From Archaeoglobales archaeon (GTDB taxonomy: Archaea > Halobacteriota > Archaeoglobi > Archaeoglobales > Archaeoglobaceae), in contig JASFYH010000011.1 of the NCBI GenBank assembly GCA_030055595.1, forward strand, positions 1 to 51,332: a DNA stretch of 51,332 bases, given 5' to 3'. The notes under the pieces are model-generated. The model was not told the origin of the DNA and made no database searches. It saw nothing but the letters and a program-made list of their open reading frames with translations. Of this stretch, positions 16,649 through 27,236 are shown in pieces. Position 1 is the first letter of the stretch; every line of letters begins with the position of its first letter. The translations under genes were made by a program, and so were the position numbers.

Positions 16649-17557
16649 GTGCATTCAATTGTCTGCGAAGACGTATGGATGGTCTACCGCTCAATGTTCT
16701 CGGAAAAAGTTGCTCTTAGCGGTGTAGATCTCAAAATTCCCAAGAACAAAATTTTTGGTTTACTCGGTCCAAATGGGGCGGGGAAAACTACTCTAATATC
16801 TCTAATGGCTACTCTGCTTAGACAAACAAAGGGAAGAATTGAAGTCCTTGGCTACGACGCAATAAAAGATCTCAAAGAGATAAGGAAGAGAATAAACATT
16901 GCAAGCGGAAATCCAAATCTCATTTGGAGTCTCACGGTTTACGAAAACCTTAGGTATTATTCGCTTCTCTATGGTTTAAACGACAGAAAAGTAGTTGAGC
17001 AACTCATTAAGGAATTTGAGCTTGAAGAGTTTAGGAATGTGGAATTTAACAGGCTTTCGACAGGAAACAAGCAAAAATTGATTTTAGCAAGAGCATTTGT
17101 AAACGATCCCGAGCTTGTTTTCCTTGACGAGCCGACAAAGGGGCTTGATCCTCCTGTAGCAAAGAGGCTCAGAGAAAAGATCCAGTCTTTGCAGAAGGAT
17201 CTCGGAATAACCGTAGTTTTAACGACGCACTACATGTCTGAAGCAGAAATGCTCTGCGATCGAATTGCATTCATAAATAGGGGAAAGATCGTTGCTGAAG
17301 GAACCAAAGAGGAGCTTAAAAGGATGCTGAAAATGAGGGACAAGATAACAATAGAAGTCGATGCAAAAGTGCCTGAAATGAAGCTTGATGGCGTTTTCAT
17401 GGTTGAAAGGGACGGAAATTTGCTCTCTTTCTATGTTGATTCCGCTGAAAGCAGACTATGGGATCTCGCAAAAGAGGTTGCGAAATTTGGTAGGATAAAG
17501 AATATCTCCGTGAAAGAAGTCGATCTCGAGGATGTCTTTAATGAACTTGCGAAATGA
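16649..17557 (+). CDS. ABC transporter ATP-binding protein (ABC-2 export type)
   Basis: 302 residues. Walker A GPNGAGKTT near residue 42, signature LSTGNKQKLILARAF, Walker B ELVFLDEPTKGLDP, and switch His in VVLTTHYMSEAEML. The usual Q-loop Gln is replaced in ASGNPNLIWSLTVYEN, a change seen in some export-type ATPases. A C-terminal extension of about 80 residues follows, as in drug and polysaccharide exporters of the DrrA/NodI class. It overlaps the permease start by 26 bp, so the two form one exporter. The substrate is unknown. GTG start, probably leaderless. Confidence 0.9.
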   Translation: MHSIVCEDVWMVYRSMFSEKVALSGVDLKIPKNKIFGLLGPNGAGKTTLISLMATLLRQTKGRIEVLGYDAIKDLKEIRKRINIASGNPNLIWSLTVYENLRYYSLLYGLNDRKVVEQLIKEFELEEFRNVEFNRLSTGNKQKLILARAFVNDPELVFLDEPTKGLDPPVAKRLREKIQSLQKDLGITVVLTTHYMSEAEMLCDRIAFINRGKIVAEGTKEELKRMLKMRDKITIEVDAKVPEMKLDGVFMVERDGNLLSFYVDSAESRLWDLAKEVAKFGRIKNISVKEVDLEDVFNELAK

Positions 17558-18332
17558 GGTTTACAAAACCTTGGGATTTACGTATAGGAACTTCATAATA
17601 ACGAAGAGAAATTTCTTTACCTTATTTGAGACTTTATTCTGGCCAGTTATAGGCTTGCTCTCAGTCGGGTTGATGGGAGCTTATCTTAATCTTGAGGAAA
17701 ATTATTTGGCTTTCATTCTAATCGGTGCGGTAACGCTTAGCGTTCTTCAGGTTTCACAGCTCGATGTAGCTTATGTCCTTCTTTTCGACATATGGAGCAA
17801 GAGCTTGCGTTACACATTCGTCACACCGATCTCGATCTTCAACATGCTCTTTGGAGCTTGGCTTTTCGGAGCTCTGAGAGGATTTATTGCCTTTCTTATA
17901 CTCCTAATCTGCAGTGAATTTCTTTTCGATCTAAACCTACTGATTCAGCCCTTCGGAGTCCTCTTATTCCTTTTCGGAATCTTTTTGAGCGCAATGATCA
18001 TTGGAACTCTAACGTGCTCTTTGCTCCTGATCTTCGGCTACAGAGCGGAAGTAGCTGCATGGACTTTAACAGCGATCTTCATGCTTCTCTGCGGAATTTA
18101 CTACCCCATAACTCTTTTGCCTTCTGGAGTAAGAGAGATCGCCTATATGATCCCTCTAACGCACTTCTTGGAGTTTTACAGAAGTTTCTACAACTTTCCA
18201 GCAAGTTCAGACAATCCAGCATTAATGGGCTTCCTTCTAAGCTTTGTGCTTCTATTCTTCCTTTTCCTGATCCTTATCTGGGCTTTGGACAGGGCGAGGA
18301 GAAAAGGGACAATTACGCAGTTTTCTGAGTGA
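17532..18332 (+). CDS. ABC-2 type transporter permease
   Basis: About 266 residues with six hydrophobic segments in the ABC-2 arrangement and the short conserved loop GIYYPITLLPSGVREIAYMIPLTH before the last helices, typical of NodJ/DrrB permeases. The partner is the ATPase that overlaps its start. ATG at 17532, or ATG at 17541 three codons later. It would export a lipid, drug or glycan from the cytoplasm. Confidence 0.88.
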   Translation: MSLMNLRNEVYKTLGFTYRNFIITKRNFFTLFETLFWPVIGLLSVGLMGAYLNLEENYLAFILIGAVTLSVLQVSQLDVAYVLLFDIWSKSLRYTFVTPISIFNMLFGAWLFGALRGFIAFLILLICSEFLFDLNLLIQPFGVLLFLFGIFLSAMIIGTLTCSLLLIFGYRAEVAAWTLTAIFMLLCGIYYPITLLPSGVREIAYMIPLTHFLEFYRSFYNFPASSDNPALMGFLLSFVLLFFLFLILIWALDRARRKGTITQFSE

Positions 18333-18377
18333 ATAATTTCAGGATAAATCTTTTAAGATAAGAAGAGAACTAAATTC

Positions 18378-18653
18378 ATGAAGGAAAGGAAATGTGCCAA
18401 CTGCAACAATTGGTCACCACACAATCTCTATTCTTTCGTCGGTTATTGTTACGAAAAGAAAAAATTGAGCTTCTCTGAATATTTCTGTGAGCTTTTTATT
18501 GAACTTGAGCTTGAAGAGGAGTTTTACTGGTGTGGGACGTGCAGGAGCATAATTGAGTCTGAAGAGGTTAAAGAGCACATAAGCAAGCGACACAGGATCT
18601 CCAGAAGGGCTTTCATGGATCCAGATTATAGAGAAGAGATCTATGAAGGTTGA
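18378..18653 (+). CDS. Small zinc-ribbon/zinc-finger protein, unknown
   Basis: 91 residues with three Cys/His groups: RKCANCNNWSPHN at the N-terminus, GYCYEKK, and a C2H2-like unit WCGTCRSI...VKEHISKRHR. The family is not recognised. It probably binds one or two zinc ions; the final unit could contact nucleic acid or protein. The stop overlaps the start of the 2-oxoacid oxidoreductase alpha subunit by 11 bp, so it is co-translated with that enzyme and may be an assembly or regulatory partner. Confidence 0.65.
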   Translation: MKERKCANCNNWSPHNLYSFVGYCYEKKKLSFSEYFCELFIELELEEEFYWCGTCRSIIESEEVKEHISKRHRISRRAFMDPDYREEIYEG

Positions 18654-20409
18654 TCTTAGCCTTGCGATCGGAGGTTTTCAGGGGGGTGGAATCGAGTCTG
18701 CGGGACAGATTGCCTTACGAGCTTTTGTTTTAAAAGGCTACGAAGTCTTTGGCAGTAGAGAGTTTCACAGCAATATAATCGGAGCTCACAGCTATTATCA
18801 CATAAGAGTTGGTGGAAAGGCTTTAAGATTGCCGTTAGATGCGCTAATAGCTCTTGATGCGGAGAGCATTTTTACCCACTTGCAAAGTTTGAGTAAGGAA
18901 GCTTTACTCATTTGCGATCAATACAGCCTGACGACAAAAGCCTCTGAGATCCCTTCGATGAGCAAAGCCCTAAAGAGAAGAATTGAACAGAATTATGGTG
19001 ATCTTAGCCTTAACAAAATTTTAACGGATCAGGAATTAAAAATAGTCGCACTTCCGATGAGAGATCTGCTAAAGGAGCTGTCTCATGAAAGATCCATGAT
19101 CTCAGTTTCAAAGGCTTTAAACGTAATGGGGATCTCAGCGGGACTTTATCTTCTTGGGCTGAACAAAGAAACAATAAAAAAAGCTATAGAAGGGCAGTTT
19201 TCGAATCCTGGGATCAATTTGAAAGCGATGGAGATCGCCATTGAGAAAGTGAAAGATCTTGAGAGGAAAGAGTTGCCTGATGGTAAAAAGGAGGATAAGC
19301 TAATTTTGAGCGGGAATGAAGCGGTAGCAATGGCAAAAATCTCCTCTGGGCTTGATTTTTTGAGCTTTTATCCAATAACACCCGCAACTGATGAAACCCT
19401 TTTTATTGAAAAAAGTGGCAAGATCATAACAGTCCAAGCTGAAGACGAGATCTCGGCTATTGGAATGGCTTTAGGAGCAAGTCTTGCGGGTTTAAGGGCT
19501 TCAACTTCAACCAGTGGCCCAGGATTTAGCCTTATGAACGAAATGGTCAGCTTTGCGGTTCAAGCGGAGATTCCGATCGTTATAACACTATGGATGAGAT
19601 CTTCGCCAAGCACAGGGATTGCAACCAGAACCTCACAACAGGATCTTCTTCATGCAATTTTTTCTGGACATGGTGATACTCCCAAAGTTGTAATTGCTTC
19701 TGGGGATCATAGCGAGGCAATTGAAGACACCGCAAGAGCTTTCGAGCTTGCTGAGAAATTTCAGATCCCAGTGATCCATTTGCTCGATAAGTTCATTGCT
19801 TCCGCTATAACAACAGTTGATAAAAATGCCTTCAGAACTTTACCAAAGAGAGACTTCAGCGAGAATTCTGATGGCTATCTTCGCTACAAGATTACCGAGG
19901 ATGGAATAAGCCCATTTTTACCTATTGGTAGAGCAACCATGATTGTTAGTAGCCTCGAACATGATGAATACGGATCTGCAACTGAGGATCCCGTAGATAG
20001 GGAGAAAATGATCCTTAAGAGGATTAAGAAGCTCGAAAAAGCATCTGAAGTCCTTTCAGAAGAGAGTTATTCTGTTTATGGCGATCATGAACCAGAAATA
20101 ACCATTGTTTCTTTTGGCTCAACGAAGAATGCAATAATGGAGGCAATTGAAGAGCTCAAAATCCCCATAAAATTTGTCCAGTTGAGAATTCTGAGTCCAT
20201 TTCCAGACCTCTCTAAGGAGTTGGTAGGAAAAGTTTTGGTGATCGAATCTAACGCTGGACAGCTCTCTTTTCTGCTAAAAGTCCATTGCAGAGTAGATGG
20301 CACCGCCAAAAAACTCAATGCGAGACCCATTTACGTTGATGAAGTCGTTAAAGCGATTAAAGCTTTTATGAACGGAGAAAAAGAGGTGATAATGAGTGAA
20401 GGGGTTTGA
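18643..20409 (+). CDS. 2-oxoacid:ferredoxin oxidoreductase, fused gamma-alpha subunit
   Basis: 588 residues. The N-terminal gamma domain (about 1-190) reads [15 protein letters not shown] and [20 protein letters not shown]. The alpha domain follows, with [40 protein letters not shown] and [13 protein letters not shown]. With the next gene it forms an archaeal-type two-subunit enzyme that oxidatively decarboxylates a 2-oxoacid to an acyl-CoA and reduces ferredoxin. The YPITPATD loop occurs in 2-oxoglutarate and general 2-oxoacid enzymes, so the substrate is not fixed by sequence. No ferredoxin-like delta subunit is encoded here. Confidence 0.9.
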   Translation: MKVDLSLAIGGFQGGGIESAGQIALRAFVLKGYEVFGSREFHSNIIGAHSYYHIRVGGKALRLPLDALIALDAESIFTHLQSLSKEALLICDQYSLTTKASEIPSMSKALKRRIEQNYGDLSLNKILTDQELKIVALPMRDLLKELSHERSMISVSKALNVMGISAGLYLLGLNKETIKKAIEGQFSNPGINLKAMEIAIEKVKDLERKELPDGKKEDKLILSGNEAVAMAKISSGLDFLSFYPITPATDETLFIEKSGKIITVQAEDEISAIGMALGASLAGLRASTSTSGPGFSLMNEMVSFAVQAEIPIVITLWMRSSPSTGIATRTSQQDLLHAIFSGHGDTPKVVIASGDHSEAIEDTARAFELAEKFQIPVIHLLDKFIASAITTVDKNAFRTLPKRDFSENSDGYLRYKITEDGISPFLPIGRATMIVSSLEHDEYGSATEDPVDREKMILKRIKKLEKASEVLSEESYSVYGDHEPEITIVSFGSTKNAIMEAIEELKIPIKFVQLRILSPFPDLSKELVGKVLVIESNAGQLSFLLKVHCRVDGTAKKLNARPIYVDEVVKAIKAFMNGEKEVIMSEGV

Positions 20410-21199
20410 TTACAAAACAGACGCTTGGATCCAGTGGTGTCCTGGCTGTGGGAATTACGGGATCCTAACTGCGTTAAGAAATGCCATAGCTGAGGTAGAA
20501 ATAGATCCAAAGAAACTTGTAATAGTCAGTGGAATTGGCTGTTCCTCAAGGATCGTTTACTATATTCGAGGGAGCAACGTTCACACGATCCATGGAAGAG
20601 CGATCCCCGTTGCTTCGGGAATAAAGCTTGCAAACCCAGATCTTATGGTTATAGTTGCGGGCGGTGACGGAGATCTTCTTGGCATCGGAGCGGGGCACTT
20701 TGTTGCTTTAGGAAGAAGAAACATCGATCTAAAGGTTTTAATTCATGACAACGCGGTTTATGGGCTAACCAAGGGACAGGCTGGACCTACTTTGCCCTCG
20801 GCTGTTAAATTGAGAGCGATGAACTATCCTAATTCTCATGAAGCGTTAAATCCTCTGCTTTTAGCATTTGCTTCTGGCTACACCTTCATCGCACGAGCCT
20901 TTGCTTACCACGTAAAACCGCTCAAAGATCTGATCAAGGAGGTTTTAATGCATAGAGGCTCTGCAGTGATCGACATTTTACAGCCATGTGTTACTTACAA
21001 CGATCTCATGACAAGAGATTGGTTCGAAAAACGCATTTATTATCTCGACTCGCTTCCCAATGAATCTGAACTACTGCAAAAGATGAAAGAAGTGGATCGA
21101 ATCCCTCTCGGAGTGTTTTACAAGATTGAAAAAGAGACTTTTGATCAGAAAATAAACAGCATAATGGGTAGAAAAAACAAAGGGGTCAGGAATGTTTGA
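20396..21199 (+). CDS. 2-oxoacid:ferredoxin oxidoreductase beta subunit
   Basis: 267 residues; binds thiamine diphosphate and a [4Fe-4S] cluster. It shows [14 protein letters not shown] with two cluster cysteines, [13 protein letters not shown] with a third, [16 protein letters not shown] with the ThDP-Mg GDGD motif, [16 protein letters not shown], and a late Cys in [12 protein letters not shown] at 20396 lies inside the end of the alpha gene (14 bp overlap) with GAGGTGAT just upstream. Paired with the fused gamma-alpha subunit. Convergent with adenine deaminase, overlapping it by 14 bp. Confidence 0.92.
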   Translation: MKGFDYKTDAWIQWCPGCGNYGILTALRNAIAEVEIDPKKLVIVSGIGCSSRIVYYIRGSNVHTIHGRAIPVASGIKLANPDLMVIVAGGDGDLLGIGAGHFVALGRRNIDLKVLIHDNAVYGLTKGQAGPTLPSAVKLRAMNYPNSHEALNPLLLAFASGYTFIARAFAYHVKPLKDLIKEVLMHRGSAVIDILQPCVTYNDLMTRDWFEKRIYYLDSLPNESELLQKMKEVDRIPLGVFYKIEKETFDQKINSIMGRKNKGVRNV

Positions 21200-22862
21200 T
21201 TACAGGCTCTACGACTGCAAATTTCTCCACGTCTACAAGTCCGAGATCTGTTAGCTTAAGCTTCGGTATAACGGGAAGTGCAATAAAAGACAAAGTAATA
21301 ATCGGTGCTTTTAGCTTACAGCCTCCCTCTCTAAGCTTATTTTCTATAGCATTGAGCTTCTCAGCAACGATCTCAGCTTTTTCTTCGCTCATAATGCCCG
21401 CAATTCTCAAAGGTAGCTCGTAAAATTCACGGTCATATATCACAATTCCACCGCCCAGATCTATTAGCCTATTTACCGCTTTGCAGATCTCCTTATCGCT
21501 CGCACCAATTGCCACTATGTTGTGGGCATCATGAGCTATACTCTGAGCTATGGCACCCTTTTTCAGTCCAAAACCTCTGACATAAGCTTTCCCAATGTTT
21601 CCAGTCCCCTTATGCCTTTCAACAACAACTGCCTTTAGAATGTCTCTGTTCAGATCAATTCCAGCGACTTTCTCAACACTTTCTCCAGTCAAGATCTCGC
21701 CGTCAATGAGCTCTATGATCCTCGCCATTCCATTTGGAAGCTTTAGATCAGACTCAGAGATCTTTTTAGCTCTCATAGTTTTCTTCGCTTCTTCAGGATA
21801 CTCGAATTTCGTAAATACTGGCACCTTTCCTCCTACGAAAACCTTCTTCACTTCGAAATTCCTCAGATCTCTAACCAGAACAAGATCCGCAAACCTCCCG
21901 GGGGCTATTAACCCTGCATTTATGCCAAAGTATTCCGCAGGGTTCAGAGTTACCGCCTGTAAAGCCCTAAATTCATCAACTCCTTCTGCAATAGCCTTTC
22001 GTAAAACACTGTCGAGATAACCCTCTTTTAACAGATCCAGAACACTTCGATCCCCGTCTGTAACGAGCATTACTGTCCTTTTACCAAGAATCGACTTTAA
22101 ATTTCGCAAATTCTTTGCTGCAGAACCCTCTCTTACCATAACCCTTAGTCCAAGTCTTAATTTTTCCTTTGCCTCTTCTTCTGTTGTGCTTTCATGATCA
22201 GAGCCAATTCCCGCTGAAACGTAGGCGTTCAAGTCTTTTCCTGTTAATTTCGGACAATGTCCATCGACCAGCGTTGAGACCAAGATTTTTTCAAGCAGTT
22301 CATCTTCGCAGTTCAAGACTCCGGGATAATTCATCACTTCTGCAACTCCTATAACGTTTTCGAACTCAAGAAGCTCTTTGACGTCCTCAGCGGTAATAAT
22401 CCCCCCAGAATTCTCTAACGGTGAAGAGGGGACACAAGATGGGATCATGCAGTAAAATCTAATAGGTATCTGCTTAGCTTCTTCAAGCAGATAGATAATA
22501 CCTTTTTTTCCAAGAACATTTGCGATCTCGTGCGGATCCGCAACAACGCAGGTATTGCCCCGAGGGACAACGAGTCTCGCAAACTCTGAAAGCGTTAAAA
22601 AGCTCATCTCAATGTGCGTATGTGCGTCTATAAGCCCCGGAACCGCATAAAGTCCTCCGGCACCGATCTCATTCAAACCTTCGTATCTCCCAATTCCAGC
22701 GATTCTGTCTCCGCAAACCGCGATGTCCGCTTTGTAGATCTCCTCGGTCAAAACGTTGACAAGTTCTGTGGATTTTATAACCAAGTCCGCTTTCTCTTCC
22801 CCCCTCGCAACTTTGATCAGTCTTCTTAATTCATTCTTCGACAATTTCTCGAAGTTCTTCAT
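21186..22862 (-). CDS. ade: Adenine deaminase
   Basis: 558 residues, the normal length of the Ade amidohydrolase family, which converts adenine to hypoxanthine with release of ammonia. Metal-binding motif [15 protein letters not shown] (His81, His83), a Glu-containing region [40 protein letters not shown], and the characteristic C-terminal [14 protein letters not shown]. The start overlaps the upstream phosphoribosyltransferase gene by 32 bp, linking deamination to salvage of the hypoxanthine product. Confidence 0.93.
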   Translation of the reverse strand: MKNFEKLSKNELRRLIKVARGEEKADLVIKSTELVNVLTEEIYKADIAVCGDRIAGIGRYEGLNEIGAGGLYAVPGLIDAHTHIEMSFLTLSEFARLVVPRGNTCVVADPHEIANVLGKKGIIYLLEEAKQIPIRFYCMIPSCVPSSPLENSGGIITAEDVKELLEFENVIGVAEVMNYPGVLNCEDELLEKILVSTLVDGHCPKLTGKDLNAYVSAGIGSDHESTTEEEAKEKLRLGLRVMVREGSAAKNLRNLKSILGKRTVMLVTDGDRSVLDLLKEGYLDSVLRKAIAEGVDEFRALQAVTLNPAEYFGINAGLIAPGRFADLVLVRDLRNFEVKKVFVGGKVPVFTKFEYPEEAKKTMRAKKISESDLKLPNGMARIIELIDGEILTGESVEKVAGIDLNRDILKAVVVERHKGTGNIGKAYVRGFGLKKGAIAQSIAHDAHNIVAIGASDKEICKAVNRLIDLGGGIVIYDREFYELPLRIAGIMSEEKAEIVAEKLNAIENKLREGGCKLKAPIITLSFIALPVIPKLKLTDLGLVDVEKFAVVEPVIKHS

Positions 22863-23406
22863 AACTCAATTTGATCCCATAATCCTCAAGAATGTGAAGT
22901 GCATCCTCTAAATTCTTGGCTTTACCTGAAATAAGTCCTTTAATGTCTTCTTTTAAGCTCCAAGGATAAACGATCCACTTCCAGCCCTCCATTTCTGAGG
23001 CGTAATAATCCGGAATAAATTTGGAAGTCTTCTTATAATCGACAACAGCGATCTTGACCTCCTTTGCAAGTAAACTTTTCACGTGTTCTTTTACGAGCTT
23101 GATCGTCTCCCCGGTGTCTGCAACGTCGTCAACGATCAAAACATTTTTTCCTTCGAGTTTTACGTTAAGTGGTTGCGTGATCTTTGCCTCCCCGGTTATA
23201 GTGGCAACCATTCCCCAGTGTTCGGTTTTGACGCTGTATAGCTCTTTGACCTCTAAAAGATCAGCAAGAATTCTTGCTGGGACCCATCCGCCTCGGGCAA
23301 TTGCGACGATCACGTCAACTTTGAACCCGTTCGCTTTGATCTTCTTTACAAGTTCTTTACAAAGCTGACAAATGTTTTCCCAGTTATACAGATGGCATTT
23401 GAACAT
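22831..23406 (-). CDS. Purine phosphoribosyltransferase (Hpt/Gpt-like)
   Basis: 191 residues with the type I PRTase fold. The PRPP motif is NVLIVDDVADTGETIKLV, the N-terminal loop reads VDVIVAIARGGWVPARIL, and the flexible-loop region is KTEHWGMVATITGEAKIT. A WKWIVYPWS segment near the C-terminus is common in xanthine/hypoxanthine enzymes of this archaeal group. It would attach ribose-5-phosphate to hypoxanthine or xanthine. Co-transcribed with adenine deaminase, which makes hypoxanthine. The exact base preference is not certain. Confidence 0.85.
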   Translation of the reverse strand: MFKCHLYNWENICQLCKELVKKIKANGFKVDVIVAIARGGWVPARILADLLEVKELYSVKTEHWGMVATITGEAKITQPLNVKLEGKNVLIVDDVADTGETIKLVKEHVKSLLAKEVKIAVVDYKKTSKFIPDYYASEMEGWKWIVYPWSLKEDIKGLISGKAKNLEDALHILEDYGIKLSYEELREIVEE

Positions 23407-23490
23407 TGTTCCAATTTTTGGGAGAGAGAATTAAATTTTTCGGTGTCCCATAGAACTTTATCATTCTATTTGAATTAATATTTGTGGAAA

Positions 23491-23499
23491 AAATTATAA
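23491..23499 (+). promoter_or_regulatory. TATA-like box for the GNAT gene
   Basis: AAATTATAA is centred about 26 nt before the GTG at 23521 and 35 nt before the ATG at 23530, which fits a leaderless or very short-leader transcript. Confidence 0.45.
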
Positions 23500-23520
23500 G
23501 CATGCGAGTCTAATATATTC

Positions 23521-24027
23521 GTGGCTTCAATGCTTAAGATTCCAAATTTCAACAGTGTGATCGTTAAAGATCGAAAAGGAGAAGAGATCTTAATTCGAAA
23601 GTATGATCATTTAAGAGACAGAGATAAGCTTATCGAGATGTATGTGAACTACGATCCACAATTCCGATGTTTAGGTCTTCCTCCAATAAATTTAGAAGCG
23701 ATAAAGGGCTGGATTGATTACTTAGGCGAGAATGGATTTGCAATCATTGCCGAAAAAGATGGAAAATTTGTGGGACATCTCGTAATAGTGCCCACAGAAA
23801 AAAATGAAGTTGATCTCACGATCTTCGTCCATCAATACTATCAAAATCGTGGCTTAGGGCAGGAAATGATGAAACTAATAATTGAATTTTGTAAAAAAGC
23901 GGGTTTTGATGCGATCACTCTCGTAACCGAAAGAACGAATGCAAGGGCGATACATGTTTATAAAAAACTTGGATTCGAAATCGTGGCTCCTTACTATGAA
24001 TACGACATGCGTCTCCCGCTCAGGTGA
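23521..24027 (+). CDS. GNAT-family N-acetyltransferase
   Basis: 168 residues. Acetyl-CoA-binding core: [23 protein letters not shown] (the Q/RxxGxG/A motif as QNRGLG), then [24 protein letters not shown], the C-terminal half of the fold. The acceptor is not predictable. GTG 23521 would be leaderless; ATG 23530 is an alternative. It overlaps the convergent amidase by 8 bp. Confidence 0.85.
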   Translation: MASMLKIPNFNSVIVKDRKGEEILIRKYDHLRDRDKLIEMYVNYDPQFRCLGLPPINLEAIKGWIDYLGENGFAIIAEKDGKFVGHLVIVPTEKNEVDLTIFVHQYYQNRGLGQEMMKLIIEFCKKAGFDAITLVTERTNARAIHVYKKLGFEIVAPYYEYDMRLPLR

Positions 24028-25381
24028 TCCTTGGCTTTATCTTTTGCCACGGACTAAGATCTTGGAAAGCTTTTGAAAGTCTCAGGACACCGAGATCGTC
24101 AAATTTTCTCCCAACGATCTGCATTCCAATCGGTAAGCCTTCTTTACTGAATCCCGCTGGAATTGAAGCTGCTGGTTGACCTGTGAAGTTGAATGGATAT
24201 GTAAATGGCATCCAGCCGATCGGGGTGATTGGCTCTCCAGCGATCTCCTTTGGAGAGAGGCTACCCAATTCAAATGGCTTAACAGCGGTTGTTGGAGTTA
24301 TGAGAAAGTCATAGCTCTCAAAGATCTGCTTAAGAGATTTCCAAAGTTCAATTCTCTTTTCTTCGATCTTTACATATTCTCGCCATGTAAGAGACTCCAC
24401 AAGATCGAGAAATCTGAGATATGGCGGAAAAGCTACCTTTTTCCATTCATCGATCTTGTCGGATAAAAAAGAGACAAACTCGAGAACGACCTTAATTGTA
24501 AGCTCTGCTTCGAGACTGGGTGCGTTTAACTTTACTTCTTCAACTTCTCCAAACTTTTCAAGTTTAAATGCGGACTTTCTAACAACCTCCTCAACTTCCG
24601 GATCTAATGTTGCGTATCCAAGATCAGGAGAGAAGGCAATTCTGATTTTGTCCAAAGGCTCATTAAGAGCTCCAAAATAGCTTAATCCATCATCTGGCAA
24701 CGAATTAGGATCTCTAATGTCCATCCCCCTAACAAAGTCCAGTAAGAAGGCGGTATCCTCAACGAAATTTGTCAAGAAGCCCTCGCTTACCATTCCAACA
24801 AACACTGGCATTTGAGGATACCACGGAATTCTGCCTGTGGTCGGCTTCAGCCCATAGAGAGAGCAGAAGGATGCGGGAATCCTTATGCTTCCTCCACCAT
24901 CGTTCCCAGTTGCAACTGGAACCATGCCCGCAGCAACCGCAGCAGCACTTCCACCACTTGAACCGCCAACTGTCCTATTTAGATCCCATGGGTTTCTTGT
25001 TGCACCGAATAGCGGATTGTCGGTGTAGGCTATAAGCCCGAATTCAGGCATGTTGGTTTTTCCAATCACAACCGCACCCGCTTTTTTCAGCCTTTCAACT
25101 AATATCGCATCCTCTCCCGGAACATGTTTTTCAAGCAGTTTTGAGCCGTAAGTTGTTCTTATTCCCTTAGTGTCCGTGTTGTCCTTTACAGCAACTGGCA
25201 AACCCGCCAACGGCTTATCTTTTGCCATTTTAGCTTCTTCAACCGCTTTTGGATTTAAAGTCACAAATGCGTTTATTTTCGGATTCAATTCCTTAATTTT
25301 TTCAAAACAGATTTCAACGAGCTCAGAAGCTTTTATTTCTCCACCTTTAAGTTTCTCTACAAGATTGGGGATGCTTTCCAT
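24020..25381 (-). CDS. Amidase (amidase-signature family, GatA-like)
   Basis: 453 residues with the full amidase-signature catalytic set: Lys66 ([13 protein letters not shown]), cis-Ser141 ([11 protein letters not shown]) and nucleophile Ser165 ([11 protein letters not shown]), with the usual 24-residue Ser-Ser spacing. The C-terminal [23 protein letters not shown] is typical. The sequence resembles GatA, but no gatB or gatC partner is adjacent, so a stand-alone amide hydrolase is as likely as the Glu-tRNA amidotransferase subunit. GGTGACC precedes ATG 25381. Divergent from pheS across 57 bp. Confidence 0.88.
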   Translation of the reverse strand: MESIPNLVEKLKGGEIKASELVEICFEKIKELNPKINAFVTLNPKAVEEAKMAKDKPLAGLPVAVKDNTDTKGIRTTYGSKLLEKHVPGEDAILVERLKKAGAVVIGKTNMPEFGLIAYTDNPLFGATRNPWDLNRTVGGSSGGSAAAVAAGMVPVATGNDGGGSIRIPASFCSLYGLKPTTGRIPWYPQMPVFVGMVSEGFLTNFVEDTAFLLDFVRGMDIRDPNSLPDDGLSYFGALNEPLDKIRIAFSPDLGYATLDPEVEEVVRKSAFKLEKFGEVEEVKLNAPSLEAELTIKVVLEFVSFLSDKIDEWKKVAFPPYLRFLDLVESLTWREYVKIEEKRIELWKSLKQIFESYDFLITPTTAVKPFELGSLSPKEIAGEPITPIGWMPFTYPFNFTGQPAASIPAGFSKEGLPIGMQIVGRKFDDLGVLRLSKAFQDLSPWQKIKPRIT

Positions 25382-25438
25382 AAGGTCACCTTCGATAATT
25401 GAGTAGAAATACTTTAAAACTTTTCGAAAACTGCAAGT

Positions 25439-26860
25439 ATGCTTTCAAAGATCGAAGCTGAAGTCTTACGCAATGCGGAAGTGGGGAAGGTTTACAGCTT
25501 AGATGAGCTTGCAAGCCTTACAAAGATGAGTAGAGATGCGGTAATGAAGGCGGTTTTTCTTTTGCAGGAAAAAGGATTTTTGGAAATATCTGAAGTGAAA
25601 AAGATCAGATATAAAATTACTGAAGAAGGAAGAAGGTATCTCAAAGAGGGTTTCCCAGAAGAGAAGCTTTTGAAATTGCTTTCTGAGACCGATGAAGTCG
25701 AAAGACTGAAGTCAGCACTTGGGGATGAATTTCAGATCGCAGTTGGATGGCTGAAAAGGAAGAATGTTTTAGAACTAAAAGGAGGCAAAATAAGACTAAT
25801 TAGCAAGCCAGAATTGGCTGAAAAAAGGGCGTTGGAGAGAGTTGAGAAAGGAGAGGAAATCGACAGAGAATTGCTTAAACTTCTTGAAAGGCGAAAGCTT
25901 ATCGAAAAGGTTGAAGAGAAGACTTTTCAGGTTAAAATTCTCAAAAAAGTTGAATTCGACTTTAAAGAGACAATTTCTGATCTAACACCAGAACAAATAA
26001 TGACTGGAAGCTGGAGAGGAAAGAAATTCGCCAAATACGACGTAGGGATTCCCTCCGCAGAAATCTACGGTGGTAAGAGCCATCCTTACGAGAGAATTAT
26101 CAGAGAGTGCAGAAAGATCTTCTTAGATATGGGATTCAAAGAGATCAAGGGCAATTACGTTCAGCTTGCCTTCTGGAACTTCGACGCCCTTTTCCAGCCT
26201 CAGGATCATCCCGCAAGGGACATGCAGGACACATTTTATTTGGACAGATATGAGGCTCTCGACTACGAGAACTTTACCAATGTTAAGGAAACCCACGAAA
26301 ATGGTTGGATCACGGGATCTACTGGCTGGAAAGGGGTTTGGGATTTGAAAAAAGCTCAACAGTTGGTTTTGAGAACGCATACGACCGCAGTAACTATAAA
26401 ATTCCTTGCAAATAATCCGGAACCACCGCAAAAGGCTTTCTGCATTGACAGAGTTTACCGGAGAGAAAGCATCGATGCGACTCATCTTCCAGAGTTTGAT
26501 CAGCTCGAAGGAGTCGTGCTTGACAGAGATGTTGGGTTCAAGCATCTTTTAGGCTTGTTAAAGACCTTCTTTTCAAAAATGGGTTTTGAGGATGTTCGCT
26601 TCCGCCCGGGCTATTTCCCTTATACTGAGCCGAGTGTTGAGCCCGAAGTTTATGTTGAGGGGCTTGGCTGGATCGAGCTTGGTGGAGCGGGAATTTTCAG
26701 AAAAGAGGTTACAGAGCCCTTGGGAATCAAAGGCAAAGTGCTTGCTTGGGGACTTGGTATCGGAAGGCTGGCAATGCTAAGAATCGGTCTTAAGGATCTC
26801 AGAAAGCTGTATTTACCTGATCTAAACTGGCTTAGAAGCTTACCTGTGGTTAAGAGATAG
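25439..26860 (+). CDS. pheS: Phenylalanine--tRNA ligase alpha subunit
   Basis: 473 residues, archaeal/eukaryotic-type PheS. The N-terminal 150 residues hold winged-helix DNA-binding-like repeats ([33 protein letters not shown]). The class II core follows, with motif 2-like [47 protein letters not shown] and motif 3-like [14 protein letters not shown]. It aminoacylates tRNA-Phe with the beta subunit encoded at 1705-3345. A TATA-like AAATACTTTAAAAC about 25 nt before the ATG suggests a leaderless message. Confidence 0.96.
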   Translation: MLSKIEAEVLRNAEVGKVYSLDELASLTKMSRDAVMKAVFLLQEKGFLEISEVKKIRYKITEEGRRYLKEGFPEEKLLKLLSETDEVERLKSALGDEFQIAVGWLKRKNVLELKGGKIRLISKPELAEKRALERVEKGEEIDRELLKLLERRKLIEKVEEKTFQVKILKKVEFDFKETISDLTPEQIMTGSWRGKKFAKYDVGIPSAEIYGGKSHPYERIIRECRKIFLDMGFKEIKGNYVQLAFWNFDALFQPQDHPARDMQDTFYLDRYEALDYENFTNVKETHENGWITGSTGWKGVWDLKKAQQLVLRTHTTAVTIKFLANNPEPPQKAFCIDRVYRRESIDATHLPEFDQLEGVVLDRDVGFKHLLGLLKTFFSKMGFEDVRFRPGYFPYTEPSVEPEVYVEGLGWIELGGAGIFRKEVTEPLGIKGKVLAWGLGIGRLAMLRIGLKDLRKLYLPDLNWLRSLPVVKR

Positions 26861-26891
26861 TAATGTTTATTACTTAAATTTATTTTCGAGC

Positions 26892-26904
26892 AAAATTTAA
26901 ATTT
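26892..26904 (+). promoter_or_regulatory. TATA-like box for alba
   Basis: An AAAATTTAAAT-type A/T block preceded by CGAGC lies about 35 nt before the Alba ATG, leaving room for the AGGGGTGATC ribosome binding site in a short leader. Confidence 0.45.
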
Positions 26905-26932
26905 TGAGAGCCAATTGCGAAGGGGTGATCGT

Positions 26933-27202
26933 ATGGCTGAGAATGTTGTCTTGGTTGGCAAAAAGCCGGTAATGAATTATGTTTTAGCAACGATAACTCA
27001 GCTGAATGAAGGTGCGAGAGAAGTCGTTGTTAAGGCAAGAGGGAGAGCCATAAGCAGAGCGGTAGATGTAGTTGAGATCGTCAAAAACAGGTTTATTCCC
27101 GGAATAAAGCTGAAGGGAATAAAGGTGGACACTGAAGAGATCGAATCACAAGATGGAAAAAAGATGAATGTTTCAACAATAGAGATCACGATCGCAAAGT
27201 AG
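26933..27202 (+). CDS. albA: Chromatin protein Alba
   Basis: 89 residues, standard Alba length. The N-terminal [15 protein letters not shown] contains the paired lysines (10 and 11) that contact nucleic acid, one of them the acetylation site in Sulfolobus Alba. [19 protein letters not shown] and the hairpin [10 protein letters not shown]...VSTIEITIA complete the fold. Alba dimers coat DNA and also bind RNA. ATG 26933 follows AGGGGTGATC by 2 nt; the in-frame upstream TTG (26915) is unlikely. Confidence 0.95.
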   Translation: MAENVVLVGKKPVMNYVLATITQLNEGAREVVVKARGRAISRAVDVVEIVKNRFIPGIKLKGIKVDTEEIESQDGKKMNVSTIEITIAK

Positions 27203-27203
27203 A

Positions 27204-27225
27204 AAAATTTTTTAATTTTTAAAAT
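27204..27225 (+). promoter_or_regulatory. A/T-rich block acting as alba terminator and/or dehydratase promoter
   Basis: AAAATTTTTTAATTTTTAAAAT runs directly from the alba stop. The T tracts could end the alba message, and the TTTTTAA core lies about 25 nt before the GTG at 27237, which has no ribosome binding site and would be leaderless. Both functions are inferred. Confidence 0.4.
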
Positions 27226-27236
27226 CCTCTGACTCT

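Noticed and set aside
24020-25381. Assignment of the amidase as GatA of the Glu-tRNA(Gln) amidotransferase
   Set aside because: All catalytic residues fit, but no gatB, gatC, gatD or gatE gene is adjacent, so the general amidase name is kept.
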